A stretch of DNA of 50,460 nucleotides from Erysipelotrichaceae bacterium (GTDB lineage Bacteria > Bacillota_I > Bacilli_A > Erysipelotrichales > Erysipelotrichaceae): positions 1-50,460 of the forward strand of contig JAFWII010000030.1 of NCBI GenBank assembly GCA_017533785.1. Direction: 5' to 3'. Of this stretch, positions 43,250-50,334 are shown in pieces; the stretch's first letter is position 1, and every line of letters starts with the position of its first letter. The translations under genes were made by a program, and so were the position numbers. Under the pieces are notes generated by a model. That model did no database searches and was not told where the DNA came from. It was given only the letters and a program-made list of their open reading frames with translations.

Positions 43250-43504
43250 ATGCCGGTATTGTCCAGATTCTACGGGATCATCATTCGTATGTATTTCCAG
43301 CAGGCGGAGCATAATCCGCCGCACATCCATGCGCTTTACGGCGAAGATATGGCCGCCATTGATATTCAGACAGGCGAGGTGCTGGAGGGCCATCTGCCGC
43401 CGAAGGCGCTTGCCATGGTACGGGAATGGGCGGCAATCCACAAAGACGATCTTCTGCATATGTGGGAGACGCAGGAGTTCAAGGCACTTTCTCCCCTTGA
43501 GTAA
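43250..43504 (+). CDS. DUF4160 family protein
   Basis: An 84-residue protein starting MPVLSRFYGIIIRMY, with the family motif HNPPHIHALYGEDMAAIDI. DUF4160 proteins are small cytoplasmic proteins usually paired with a DUF2442 protein, as here. The pair is often treated as a candidate toxin-antitoxin unit, without firm proof. GGGAGG lies upstream; the stop is 12 nt from the DUF2442 gene. Cargo of island 2. Confidence 0.8.
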   Translation: MPVLSRFYGIIIRMYFQQAEHNPPHIHALYGEDMAAIDIQTGEVLEGHLPPKALAMVREWAAIHKDDLLHMWETQEFKALSPLE

Positions 43505-43516
43505 GGAGTTGATACG

Positions 43517-43957
43517 ATGTTCCATAAGGTGAAAGCGGTCAACGCTCTGCCAGACTATCGCTTGAGCGTTCAGTTTGCTGAGGGCGTGACAAAAATCTAT
43601 GATGTAAAGCCTCTGTTTGCGAAGTGGGCGCCGTTCAAGGCTTTGGAAAATGCGCCGGAGCTGTTTTCCAGCGTAGAGGTTGATACAGGCGGCTACGGGA
43701 TCATATGGAACGATGATCTTGACCTGTCCTGCGATGAGTTGTTTGAAAACGGCGAGACGGTCAAGACGCCCTTTGACGGGCTCATGGCCTTTACCGACGC
43801 CACTCAGCTTTGGGGGCTGAACGAAAGTACCCTGCGTAAGGCGATTGCCTACGGCAAGCTTGTCAACGGTGTGGACGCTTGTAAATATGGCAAGCAGTGG
43901 GTTATTTCCACGGAGGCTATGAAGCGGGAATACGGCCAGCCGAAAGCGAGAAGATGA
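43517..43957 (+). CDS. DUF2442 protein with C-terminal helix-turn-helix
   Basis: A 146-residue protein. Residues 1-85 match DUF2442 (MFHKVKAVNALPDYRLSVQF...GYGIIWNDDLDLSCDELFENG). Residues about 95-140 form an extra helix-turn-helix-like segment (ATQLWGLNESTLRKAIAYGKLVNG) similar to excisionase-type DNA-binding modules. It follows the DUF4160 gene closely and is probably its partner. The DNA-binding tail suggests it is the regulatory (antitoxin-like) member; that is inference. Confidence 0.78.
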   Translation: MFHKVKAVNALPDYRLSVQFAEGVTKIYDVKPLFAKWAPFKALENAPELFSSVEVDTGGYGIIWNDDLDLSCDELFENGETVKTPFDGLMAFTDATQLWGLNESTLRKAIAYGKLVNGVDACKYGKQWVISTEAMKREYGQPKARR

Positions 43958-44023
43958 TAATGAGTAGGCCAGAGAATGATGAACTGACAGTATTATAGAA
44001 TGGAGCTACGTGGAGCAAAAGAA

Positions 44024-45073
44024 ATGGATGTAAATTATGTAGTGGGATTATTCTCTAAAAGAATCCCAAAGAATATTGAGATTAAAAACACCAGTCATGG
44101 AGACGATGACTTCAGAGAAGCCTTATTCGTGGATTTCGGAAATGAAAAGATTGTGATCAAGCTTTCCTCAAATGGTTTTACTGACGAAAAACATCTTATC
44201 CTTTGGGAAAGAATTGCAAAGGAGTACCGGAGCCTTGGTTATTACTGCCCACAGTATATTCGCGCTTTGGATGGAACATTTCCGACCGTTTTGTATAAAG
44301 GTCGAAATTGTATAGCTTGGGGCGAGGAGTTTTCAAAATACAGATCTGCGGAAGAAGTGATTAATGACAAGTTTTCAGAAACTAAGCTTGTCAAAGACGG
44401 ATGGTATATGTTTTTGGAAGACGCTATGATCATGGATGCTAAAGTGGCAGCATGTCATTTTAATTATACGGATCTGCCGTCTGCTTATTGCATGTTTGAT
44501 GTGTTTGATCCTAGTGACAAATGTGATGAAACGACAGAAGATGCAGAGAAGTGGCATACAATAGCAAAAACACTACCGGAGAGCTTTTCTGTACAGGTTG
44601 ATAGAATATGGAACAACTGGCTTGAGGCGAGAAAAGAACTTGAAAAGATATATCACAAGTTACCGACATCGGTGTTCCAGGCTGATATAAACGATACAAA
44701 TGTTTTGCTGGATGAAGACGGTAATTTCAAGGGAGTTTATGATTTCAATATAGGCGGAAGAGAAGTTTACATCAACTATATAGTCCGCCAGGCTCCTTAT
44801 GTTTCTACTGCCGAAACCTACGAAAGATTGGAAGAAGATGATACTTTTCTTAAGCGCGTGCTTCACGCTTTGGATATCGCAAAGAAGGTATATTCATTCT
44901 CAGATCTGGAAAAGAAAGCCGCACCTCTGCTTTATAAATGTATCCGTCCTTTGTGGTGGCACGCTTCCATCGAGCTAAAAGAAGCCGGCACTGATGATAC
45001 TAAGATTTATAAACACTTAGATGCGATTGAGTATGAGCAGACAAGAGATATTGATTTTTTAAGCCACATGTAG
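44024..45073 (+). CDS. Aminoglycoside-phosphotransferase-fold kinase-like protein
   Basis: A 349-residue protein of the APH/choline-kinase fold. An ATP-lobe region is followed by the catalytic loop, which here reads FQADINDTNVLLD (about residues 215-227), with Gln in place of the usual His of HGD. The next metal motif DFN is Asn-containing where DFD/DFE is common. Activity may therefore be altered. The gene is clearly richer in A/T than its neighbours, which suggests transfer. The ATG at 44024 has GGAG eight nt upstream; an in-frame ATG lies at 44000. A resistance function cannot be claimed. Confidence 0.7.
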   Translation: MDVNYVVGLFSKRIPKNIEIKNTSHGDDDFREALFVDFGNEKIVIKLSSNGFTDEKHLILWERIAKEYRSLGYYCPQYIRALDGTFPTVLYKGRNCIAWGEEFSKYRSAEEVINDKFSETKLVKDGWYMFLEDAMIMDAKVAACHFNYTDLPSAYCMFDVFDPSDKCDETTEDAEKWHTIAKTLPESFSVQVDRIWNNWLEARKELEKIYHKLPTSVFQADINDTNVLLDEDGNFKGVYDFNIGGREVYINYIVRQAPYVSTAETYERLEEDDTFLKRVLHALDIAKKVYSFSDLEKKAAPLLYKCIRPLWWHASIELKEAGTDDTKIYKHLDAIEYEQTRDIDFLSHM

Positions 45074-45190
45074 ATATTCATCTTGCTGTCCCATCCCTGA
45101 CCTGTCCTTGGGGATTGCCCATTCTTTCGTTGGAATGAAATAGCGGGTCAAATACAAACAGATTTAATGAACCTTCTGCTCCGAGGCATC

Positions 45191-45218
45191 TTGAAACTGC
45201 TCGCTTTTCTGTTATAAT
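45191..45218 (+). promoter_or_regulatory. Outward-facing promoter at the right end of island 2
   Basis: TTGAAA (45191-45196), 16-bp spacer, TGT-extended TATAAT (45213-45218). It points toward the right att end with no normal gene downstream inside the island. The rest of the 45074-45253 stretch shows nothing that I recognise. Confidence 0.6.
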
Positions 45219-45253
45219 ATCACTGCTATTATCCATTGCAATTCCCCGCCTCT

Positions 45254-45271
45254 GTTATCAACGCTGATAAC
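45254..45271. repeat. GTTATCA-N4-TGATAAC inverted repeat, copy 3
   Basis: Arms GTTATCA and TGATAAC around ACGC, just inside the right-end repeat of island 2. Confidence 0.65.
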
Positions 45272-45275
45272 AGTA

Positions 45276-45395
45276 TGATAACAGGAGGGGTGATAGGCTG
45301 GATAATATGGATATATCAAATAATCAAAGGGACTACGAAGAGGACAAACAACATTTCCTAAACGGAATCAGTTAGGTCCTGTCGAGTGGGAGTAA
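45276..45395. repeat. Right-end direct repeat of island 2
   Basis: 120 bases matching 42896-43015 at 117 positions. It ends in GAGTGGGAGTAA (45384-45395), which reads as the original last codons and stop of guaA. It holds the same 22-codon frame (45307-45375). Confidence 0.85.
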
Positions 45396-45432
45396 CGGAG
45401 CCGGGAAGGCAGCGATAACACCGAACAAAAAA

Positions 45433-45454
45433 GATGCCTGTGCAGGCATCTTTT
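45433..45454. terminator. Displaced native terminator of guaA
   Basis: GATGCCTG (45433-45440) pairs with CAGGCATC (45443-45450), with an A-run before and TTTT after. It lies 38 nt beyond the outermost att copy, where the uninterrupted guaA gene would have ended. Confidence 0.75.
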
Positions 45455-45461
45455 ATATTTG

Positions 45462-45490
45462 AAGGCCGTTCATCTGCAGCGGCCTTTATT
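45462..45490. terminator. Terminator at the 3' end of the lipoprotein operon
   Basis: AAGGCCG (45462-45468) pairs with CGGCCTT (45480-45486), directly behind the stop codon of the minus-strand lipoprotein gene. Confidence 0.6.
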
Positions 45491-45492
45491 CT

Positions 45493-46953
45493 TTACTGCC
45501 GGTTTCCCTGATCGGGGAATCCGCCGTGTCCGCCGGGTCGCGGACCGCCCTGCTGACCGAAAGGCATCTGTCCCTGGGATCCCGAAGGACCGCCCTGCGG
45601 CATTTCGCCGGGTGCGAAGCTTCCTTCGCCGCCCGGCATCTGTCCGCCGAAGCCTCCCATACCGCCGCCGAACTGATTGGTGAGAGCGGTGATCTGTGTA
45701 CCGTTGACTGTTACGGTCCCGCCGTTGAGTTCGCCGGTCCCGTCATAGTCAAAGGGAAATTGCGCGGTGATACTGATCGTACCGCCGTTGATGAAGAGGT
45801 TGCCGTTGGAGTCGATCGCATCGGTATCGCCCTGGCCCATATCGATGGTCAGTTCACCGCCGTTGATCTCAACGGTCGGAGTGATGCCGTCGACTTTCTG
45901 CGCTGCGTTGATCGCGTCATCGGTCGCATTGATATCGATCTTGCCGTCATTGATCGTAATGACGGTCGCTTCCAGCGCCTCATGCGCATTGAGTTCAAGA
46001 GTACCGCCGTTGATCGTCAGGGTGTTGTCTGCGTGGATCGCGTCATCCTCGGAATCGACCGTGATGGTCCCGCCATCGATCGTAACATTTGAATTGGAAT
46101 GGATTCCGTCGTCAGCCGCTTTGATCGTCAGTTTACCGCCGCCGATCGTGATGTCTCCGTCGGATTTGACGGCTTTGCCGGCTGTAGTCAGATCGAAGTT
46201 TCCGTCTTTGATCGTCAGATAGTTGAAGGCATAGATCCCGTCGCTCTGAGAATCGATCTTAAAGGTACCGCCGCTGATCACGACATAGCCTTTTGCATCG
46301 TCTTCCTCGTTGTCGGAAGAGATCGCGTCAGTGCCGGTCGTCAGATCGAAGGTTCCGCCGCTGATCTCGACGCAGTCCTTGCCTTCAAAGGCATGGTTCT
46401 TCGCGTTCACGGTATAGCTGCCGCCGTTGATGATGAGATCGTCCTTGGAGACGACAGCGTGTTTGTAGCCGGCGTTGAGAACGAGCGTTCCATTGCCCTC
46501 GAAGCGCAGGTCCGCTTTGGAATAGATCAGGCCGTCGACGTTGTTGGAGTCGATCAGGGTATACTCGTTTCCGCTGTCGGAAAGCGTGTTGACGCTGCCG
46601 TCCGCCAGTGTGATGACGACCTCGTCGGCTTCGATGACATAGATCGCGGCGAAATCGCCGGAATCGATCGTCACGTTGTTAAGAATGAGTTCGACAGCCT
46701 CTTTGTCGGAGGTTTCAATGATCACGGAGCCATTGAGTTCTCCACTCAGAGTGTAGCTGCCTCCGTTGGTGATCTTGATGTCTTCGTTTCCCAGCTCTAT
46801 CTCTGTCGGCTGGTCGATCACGAGATAGGATGTTTCAGTCGCGGTGGAAGCGCTGCTTCCGCTGCTGCTATCAGAAGAGTCGATCTCGGTATTGCAGGCA
46901 CACAGTCCTGTGAGCAGCAAGAGCGAGAGACAGACAGCTAAGAATTTTTTCAT
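45493..46953 (-). CDS. Beta-helical surface lipoprotein (DUF4353 / carbohydrate-binding domain type)
   Basis: A 486-residue predicted lipoprotein. The N-terminal signal ends in LLTGLCAC (lipobox Cys about residue 18). A long region of repeats with NGGxxTI-, DGGTITV- and NGGTLELN-type turns indicates a parallel beta-helix, as in carbohydrate-binding DUF4353 proteins. The C-terminal 60 residues are rich in Gly, Pro, Met and Gln (GGMGGFGGQMPGG...), a flexible tail. It starts in a TAATG overlap with the DUF4956 gene. In other Bacillota such proteins occur with CotH, VTC and DUF4956 genes. Surface binding is the likely role. Confidence 0.82.
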   Translation of the reverse strand: MKKFLAVCLSLLLLTGLCACNTEIDSSDSSSGSSASTATETSYLVIDQPTEIELGNEDIKITNGGSYTLSGELNGSVIIETSDKEAVELILNNVTIDSGDFAAIYVIEADEVVITLADGSVNTLSDSGNEYTLIDSNNVDGLIYSKADLRFEGNGTLVLNAGYKHAVVSKDDLIINGGSYTVNAKNHAFEGKDCVEISGGTFDLTTGTDAISSDNEEDDAKGYVVISGGTFKIDSQSDGIYAFNYLTIKDGNFDLTTAGKAVKSDGDITIGGGKLTIKAADDGIHSNSNVTIDGGTITVDSEDDAIHADNTLTINGGTLELNAHEALEATVITINDGKIDINATDDAINAAQKVDGITPTVEINGGELTIDMGQGDTDAIDSNGNLFINGGTISITAQFPFDYDGTGELNGGTVTVNGTQITALTNQFGGGMGGFGGQMPGGEGSFAPGEMPQGGPSGSQGQMPFGQQGGPRPGGHGGFPDQGNRQ

Positions 46954-47621
46954 TACAGTACCTCCTTTGCCTGGGTGTACTTGCCTAAGGCGACTTCGAG
47001 ATTTCCGTTGCGGGTGCGGATCTCATCCAGGAATTCCTTCTGTTTGCCGGAATCCTTCAGAGTAAGCGCGTATTCGCACTTGTAGAGAGAGCCGAGATTG
47101 CTGGTCTTGATCGAGATCAGTTCGTGACGGGTGGTATATTTTGCGAGCACGTCATCGAACGCGTCGTCATAGTTGAGGTCTTCCGGGATCGTGATCTTCA
47201 GGATGCGTTCCGTTTTGTCTTCGCCGAAGTTGACGACGGAGAGAAGGAAAGCGGCGAGCAGCACGATCGCCAGGAAGATCGCCGCGATGGTCAGATAGCC
47301 CATGCCGCAGCATAAGCCGACCGCGACATCGAGGAAGATGCAGATCAGATCTCTGGCGTCGCCCTTGGCGCTACGGAACTTCATTAAGGAGAAGGATCCG
47401 GCGACGCCGAGTCCGGCGCCGATATTGCCGTTTACCAGCATGATCACCATCGTGACGGCAGCCGGCAGGATGACGAGCGTAGTCGCAAAGCTCTTGGAGC
47501 TCTGGTTTTTATACATATAGAAGAAGGACACGACCAGGCCCATCGCCATGGATGCAGCCAGCGCCGCAGCGAACTGGATGACAGTCGTGGATGTTGAGAA
47601 AATGCTTCCGAACAGGTTCAT
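46953..47621 (-). CDS. DUF4956 membrane protein
   Basis: A 222-residue protein with about four membrane segments in the first 130 residues (FAAALAASMAMGLVVSFFYM, GAGLGVAGSFSLMKFRSAKGDARDL) and a cytosolic C-terminal domain with repeated strand-like segments. DUF4956 proteins nearly always sit beside a VTC/polyphosphate polymerase-domain gene, as here. Translation overlaps on both sides (ATGA with the VTC gene, TAATG with the lipoprotein gene). Confidence 0.82.
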   Translation of the reverse strand: MNLFGSIFSTSTTVIQFAAALAASMAMGLVVSFFYMYKNQSSKSFATTLVILPAAVTMVIMLVNGNIGAGLGVAGSFSLMKFRSAKGDARDLICIFLDVAVGLCCGMGYLTIAAIFLAIVLLAAFLLSVVNFGEDKTERILKITIPEDLNYDDAFDDVLAKYTTRHELISIKTSNLGSLYKCEYALTLKDSGKQKEFLDEIRTRNGNLEVALGKYTQAKEVL

Positions 47622-48310
47622 TTGATTGCCTCGCTTTCTTTCTGTTTCATGTATGCCGTCGCGTATTTTGAGAAGGGACGGCGGTAGATCTTTTCTGAAG
47701 TCAGGATCTCTGTATATCTCAGCGGCAGATTGCCGGGAGCCTTGATCTCGAGGATCGCGGATCCGGGAGAGAGCAGCGGCTCCCCGTCTTTGAATTCAAG
47801 GATGTCGAGATCCTCCGGGGAATAGCTGACGTTGAAGTCGAAGGTGATGCGGATCCGCGGATCTTCCTTATCTAAATAAGAATGTCTTGTCGTCTTGATC
47901 TTCATGCGCGGATGCAGGCCGGGATACATGGAATCGAAGACACGGATCTCTTTTCCGATCTGCTCCGATTCGTAGGCGCAGTCCTGTAGGCCGCTGCGGA
48001 GGATGTCGTGCCAGTCCGCCAGCGTCCGGCGCTTGTATCCGATCCCCTTGAATTTCTTCTTCAGCTCGATATAGACCAGCGAATCCTTCTCGGTGCCGAG
48101 ATATTTCCGGACCCGCAGTTTTTCCTTATACAGAGGTTTCTCCATGGACCGGCGGATCAGGGTGTCGCTGTCTGTGTCGAAATAGACAGACTGGATCACG
48201 GATTCGAAGTATTCGCAGGGCTGCAGATATGCCTGCGCTTTACTCATGAATCCGTCATACTGTGACTTTGTCAGCAGGAATTTCTTTTCCCGTCTTTCGA
48301 ACGTTTCCAT
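47618..48310 (-). CDS. VTC-domain protein (polyphosphate polymerase-like)
   Basis: A 230-residue protein of the VTC/CYTH superfamily. It starts with the triphosphate-tunnel N-terminal pattern RREKKFLLTKSQYDGFM and later has SVYFDTDSDTLIRRS, LRVRKYLGT, VYIELKKKFKGIGYKRR and LEFKDGEPLLSPGSAILEIK. These are the basic and acidic residues expected to bind triphosphate and metal. In yeast the domain makes polyphosphate; in bacteria this is assumed. GGAGG precedes the ATG. First gene of a three-gene operon. Confidence 0.82.
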   Translation of the reverse strand: METFERREKKFLLTKSQYDGFMSKAQAYLQPCEYFESVIQSVYFDTDSDTLIRRSMEKPLYKEKLRVRKYLGTEKDSLVYIELKKKFKGIGYKRRTLADWHDILRSGLQDCAYESEQIGKEIRVFDSMYPGLHPRMKIKTTRHSYLDKEDPRIRITFDFNVSYSPEDLDILEFKDGEPLLSPGSAILEIKAPGNLPLRYTEILTSEKIYRRPFSKYATAYMKQKESEAIK

Positions 48311-48447
48311 AGTTGTTGCCTCCTTTGTGACACTATCATATAAGAGGAATGTGAATTCAAACTGAACCGGAAATGAAGAAAAGAAGAATTTTTCCGTACG
48401 ACCGCAAAGCGGAAAGCAGGCGGAGGTTGAGAACGGATGTCCGGGAA

Positions 48448-48456
48448 TGCTATAAT
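48448..48456 (+). promoter_or_regulatory. Extended -10 of the MATE gene
   Basis: TGCTATAAT, TGn-extended, ends 9 nt before the ATG at 48466. No Shine-Dalgarno lies in the gap. Confidence 0.6.
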
Positions 48457-48465
48457 CATCCCAAT

Positions 48466-49827
48466 ATGAAAAGACGCGAAGTGGACCTTCTGAACGGTCC
48501 GATCCTCAGCTCTCTGGCAAGACTTGCCGGTCCGATCATGGCGACCGGCATTATGAATATGGCGTACAACCTGACAGATATGATCTGGCTGGGAAAGCTC
48601 TCCGCCAATTCCGTTTCGGCAGCCGGCCTTGCCGGCATGTTCCTGTGGCTTTCTTCCGGGTTTGCGCTGGTCAACCAGATCGGCACCCAGATCAAAGTCG
48701 GACAGCTGATCGGCGCCGGAGAAGAAAAGGAAGCGCGCGATTACGCTTCCGCAGGCTACCGGCTCACTCTGTTCGAGGGGGCGCTCTTCTCGCTGATCGG
48801 AGTTCTGTTCACGCGTCAGTTGATCGGATTTTTCCGCATGCAGACACCGTCGATGTTCGAAGATGCCTGCAGTTATCTGTTTATCACGAGCCTTTTTGGG
48901 ATCTTCCAGTTCTGGAACATGATGTCCTCCGGCATCAATACCGCACGCGGTGATTCAAAAACACCGTTCCGCATCAATGTCTGCGCGCTGATCACCAACA
49001 TCGTCCTCGATCCGCTTCTGATCTTCGGCTTCGGACCGGTCAAAGGCATGGGCGTCTTCGGAGCCGCTTTGGGCACGATCATCGCCCAGGGACTTGCTTC
49101 GGCGCTGCACGCCCGGAATTTCTTCCAAGTGCCGTTCTTCATGGAAACAAAACTGCTGGACAGACATCCCATGCGTCTTTATGCCACGATCACCCGGATC
49201 GGCTTACCGACCGGCATGGAGTCCGTGATCTTTTCGATCATCTCGATGTTTTTGTCGCGTCAGGTCACCGCGTTCGGCGACGCTGAGATCGCCGCCCAGA
49301 GGATCGGCGTTCAGATCGAATCAGTCGCCTGGATGATGGCGGAAGGTTTTTCCAGCGCGGGCAATGCCTTTACCGCGCAGAATTACGGGGCAAAACAATA
49401 CGACCGTGTCCGGAAAGGGATGCGGACCGTGGAAACGATCTCTCTTCTGTGGGGCCTGTTTTGCACGCTGCTTCTTCTGACCTGTTCGGAAACGATCATC
49501 TCCTGGTTCATCCGTGATCCCGCCGTGATCGCGGAAGGCTCGAATTATCTGCGGATCCAGAGCTATTCGGAGATCTTCTGTCTGATCGAGATGGCTTCTG
49601 CCGGAGTTTTCAACGGTCTCGGTCACACGCTGCCGCCTTCGCTCGTCGGAATGAGCTTTACGGCATCGCGTATCCCGATCGCGGCTTTCCTGTCTAAAAG
49701 GATCGGCATCAACGGCGTCTGGTGGGCTTGTTCACTGACGGCCATGATCAAAGGCGTCGTGCTGACGGCGTGGCTGCTGCTGGCTCTGCCCGGGATCCTG
49801 AAAACAGAAGCCCCGCAGAACCGGTAA
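48466..49827 (+). CDS. MATE-family multidrug/metabolite exporter
   Basis: A 453-residue integral membrane protein with about twelve hydrophobic segments and the MATE signatures LARLAGPIMATGIMNMAYNLTDMIWLGKLS (first helix) and the internal repeat beginning LPTGMESVIFSIISMFLSRQVTAFGD near residue 245. It would export a cationic or metabolite substrate using Na+ or H+; the substrate is unknown. The start at 48466 (MKRREVDLL) is much better supported than the in-frame extension upstream, because an extended -10 lies just ahead. It appears monocistronic. Confidence 0.9.
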   Translation: MKRREVDLLNGPILSSLARLAGPIMATGIMNMAYNLTDMIWLGKLSANSVSAAGLAGMFLWLSSGFALVNQIGTQIKVGQLIGAGEEKEARDYASAGYRLTLFEGALFSLIGVLFTRQLIGFFRMQTPSMFEDACSYLFITSLFGIFQFWNMMSSGINTARGDSKTPFRINVCALITNIVLDPLLIFGFGPVKGMGVFGAALGTIIAQGLASALHARNFFQVPFFMETKLLDRHPMRLYATITRIGLPTGMESVIFSIISMFLSRQVTAFGDAEIAAQRIGVQIESVAWMMAEGFSSAGNAFTAQNYGAKQYDRVRKGMRTVETISLLWGLFCTLLLLTCSETIISWFIRDPAVIAEGSNYLRIQSYSEIFCLIEMASAGVFNGLGHTLPPSLVGMSFTASRIPIAAFLSKRIGINGVWWACSLTAMIKGVVLTAWLLLALPGILKTEAPQNR

Positions 49828-49847
49828 ATACGCAGCCCGCGGTGCGC

Positions 49848-49876
49848 TTGCCGTCGTTCTCGGCGAAGCATAGAAT
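49848..49876 (+). promoter_or_regulatory. Promoter-like element downstream of the MATE gene
   Basis: TTGCCG (49848-49853), 17-bp spacer, TAGAAT (49871-49876). It could drive the small membrane reading frame at 50001. Confidence 0.4.
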
Positions 49877-50000
49877 GAAAACAGTTCGATAAAACGTTTG
49901 AATAAGGATAGAGTACGAAAAACGGAAAGACCGGATTTTATCCGAAAGACTACTGGTTTCTCTACTGATCGGCGGAGGTCTGCTGGCGGGAGGGGTGCTG

Positions 50001-50135
50001 ATGGCAGTCGGTGGAGTGCTCCTTACTGTGGTCATCGTCCGGCCGGCAGAGAGTTTTACCATGTTTTTTGCAGCCCTTTTTCTCGTGGCTGGCATTCTGG
50101 TAATCGGTATCTGGATCAAGGACTGCTTCAGCTGA
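50001..50135 (+). CDS. Possible small membrane protein (44 residues)
   Basis: A short frame with GGGAGGGG six nt before the ATG and two hydrophobic stretches (AVGGVLLTVVIV and FFAALFLVAGILVIGIWI). The frame stays hydrophobic upstream of the ATG (LLVSLLIGGGLLAGGVL), so a longer product from a non-ATG start, or a decayed gene, is possible. It is not matched to any family. Confidence 0.35.
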   Translation: MAVGGVLLTVVIVRPAESFTMFFAALFLVAGILVIGIWIKDCFS

Positions 50136-50283
50136 AAGCCTGAGGGTCATCCGGAAAAACGGAACGACGAATCAAAACAGCCCGGATCACACTGTCAGGG
50201 CATGTATCCCTGTATTCCGCGGGAGTCGTGCCTTTTTTGTTTTTCGCGTCACGCTTTGCCACAACAGACAACTGATCGTAAAA

Positions 50284-50314
50284 AAAGACCGCCGAGACGA
50301 GACTGGCGGTCTTT
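50284..50314. terminator. Intrinsic terminator, stronger on the minus strand
   Basis: AAAGACCGCC (50284-50293) pairs with GGCGGTCTTT (50305-50314). The A-run at 50279-50286 becomes a long U-tract on the minus strand, so it probably ends a minus-strand unit that enters from the right. The 50136-50283 stretch holds nothing that I recognise. Confidence 0.7.
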
Positions 50315-50334
50315 GAATATTTGGGTTATATGTA

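Noticed and set aside
45526..46941. Long plus-strand frames opposite the beta-helical lipoprotein
   Set aside because: They arise from the repeat structure of the lipoprotein gene; the minus-strand product has a signal peptide, lipobox and operon context.
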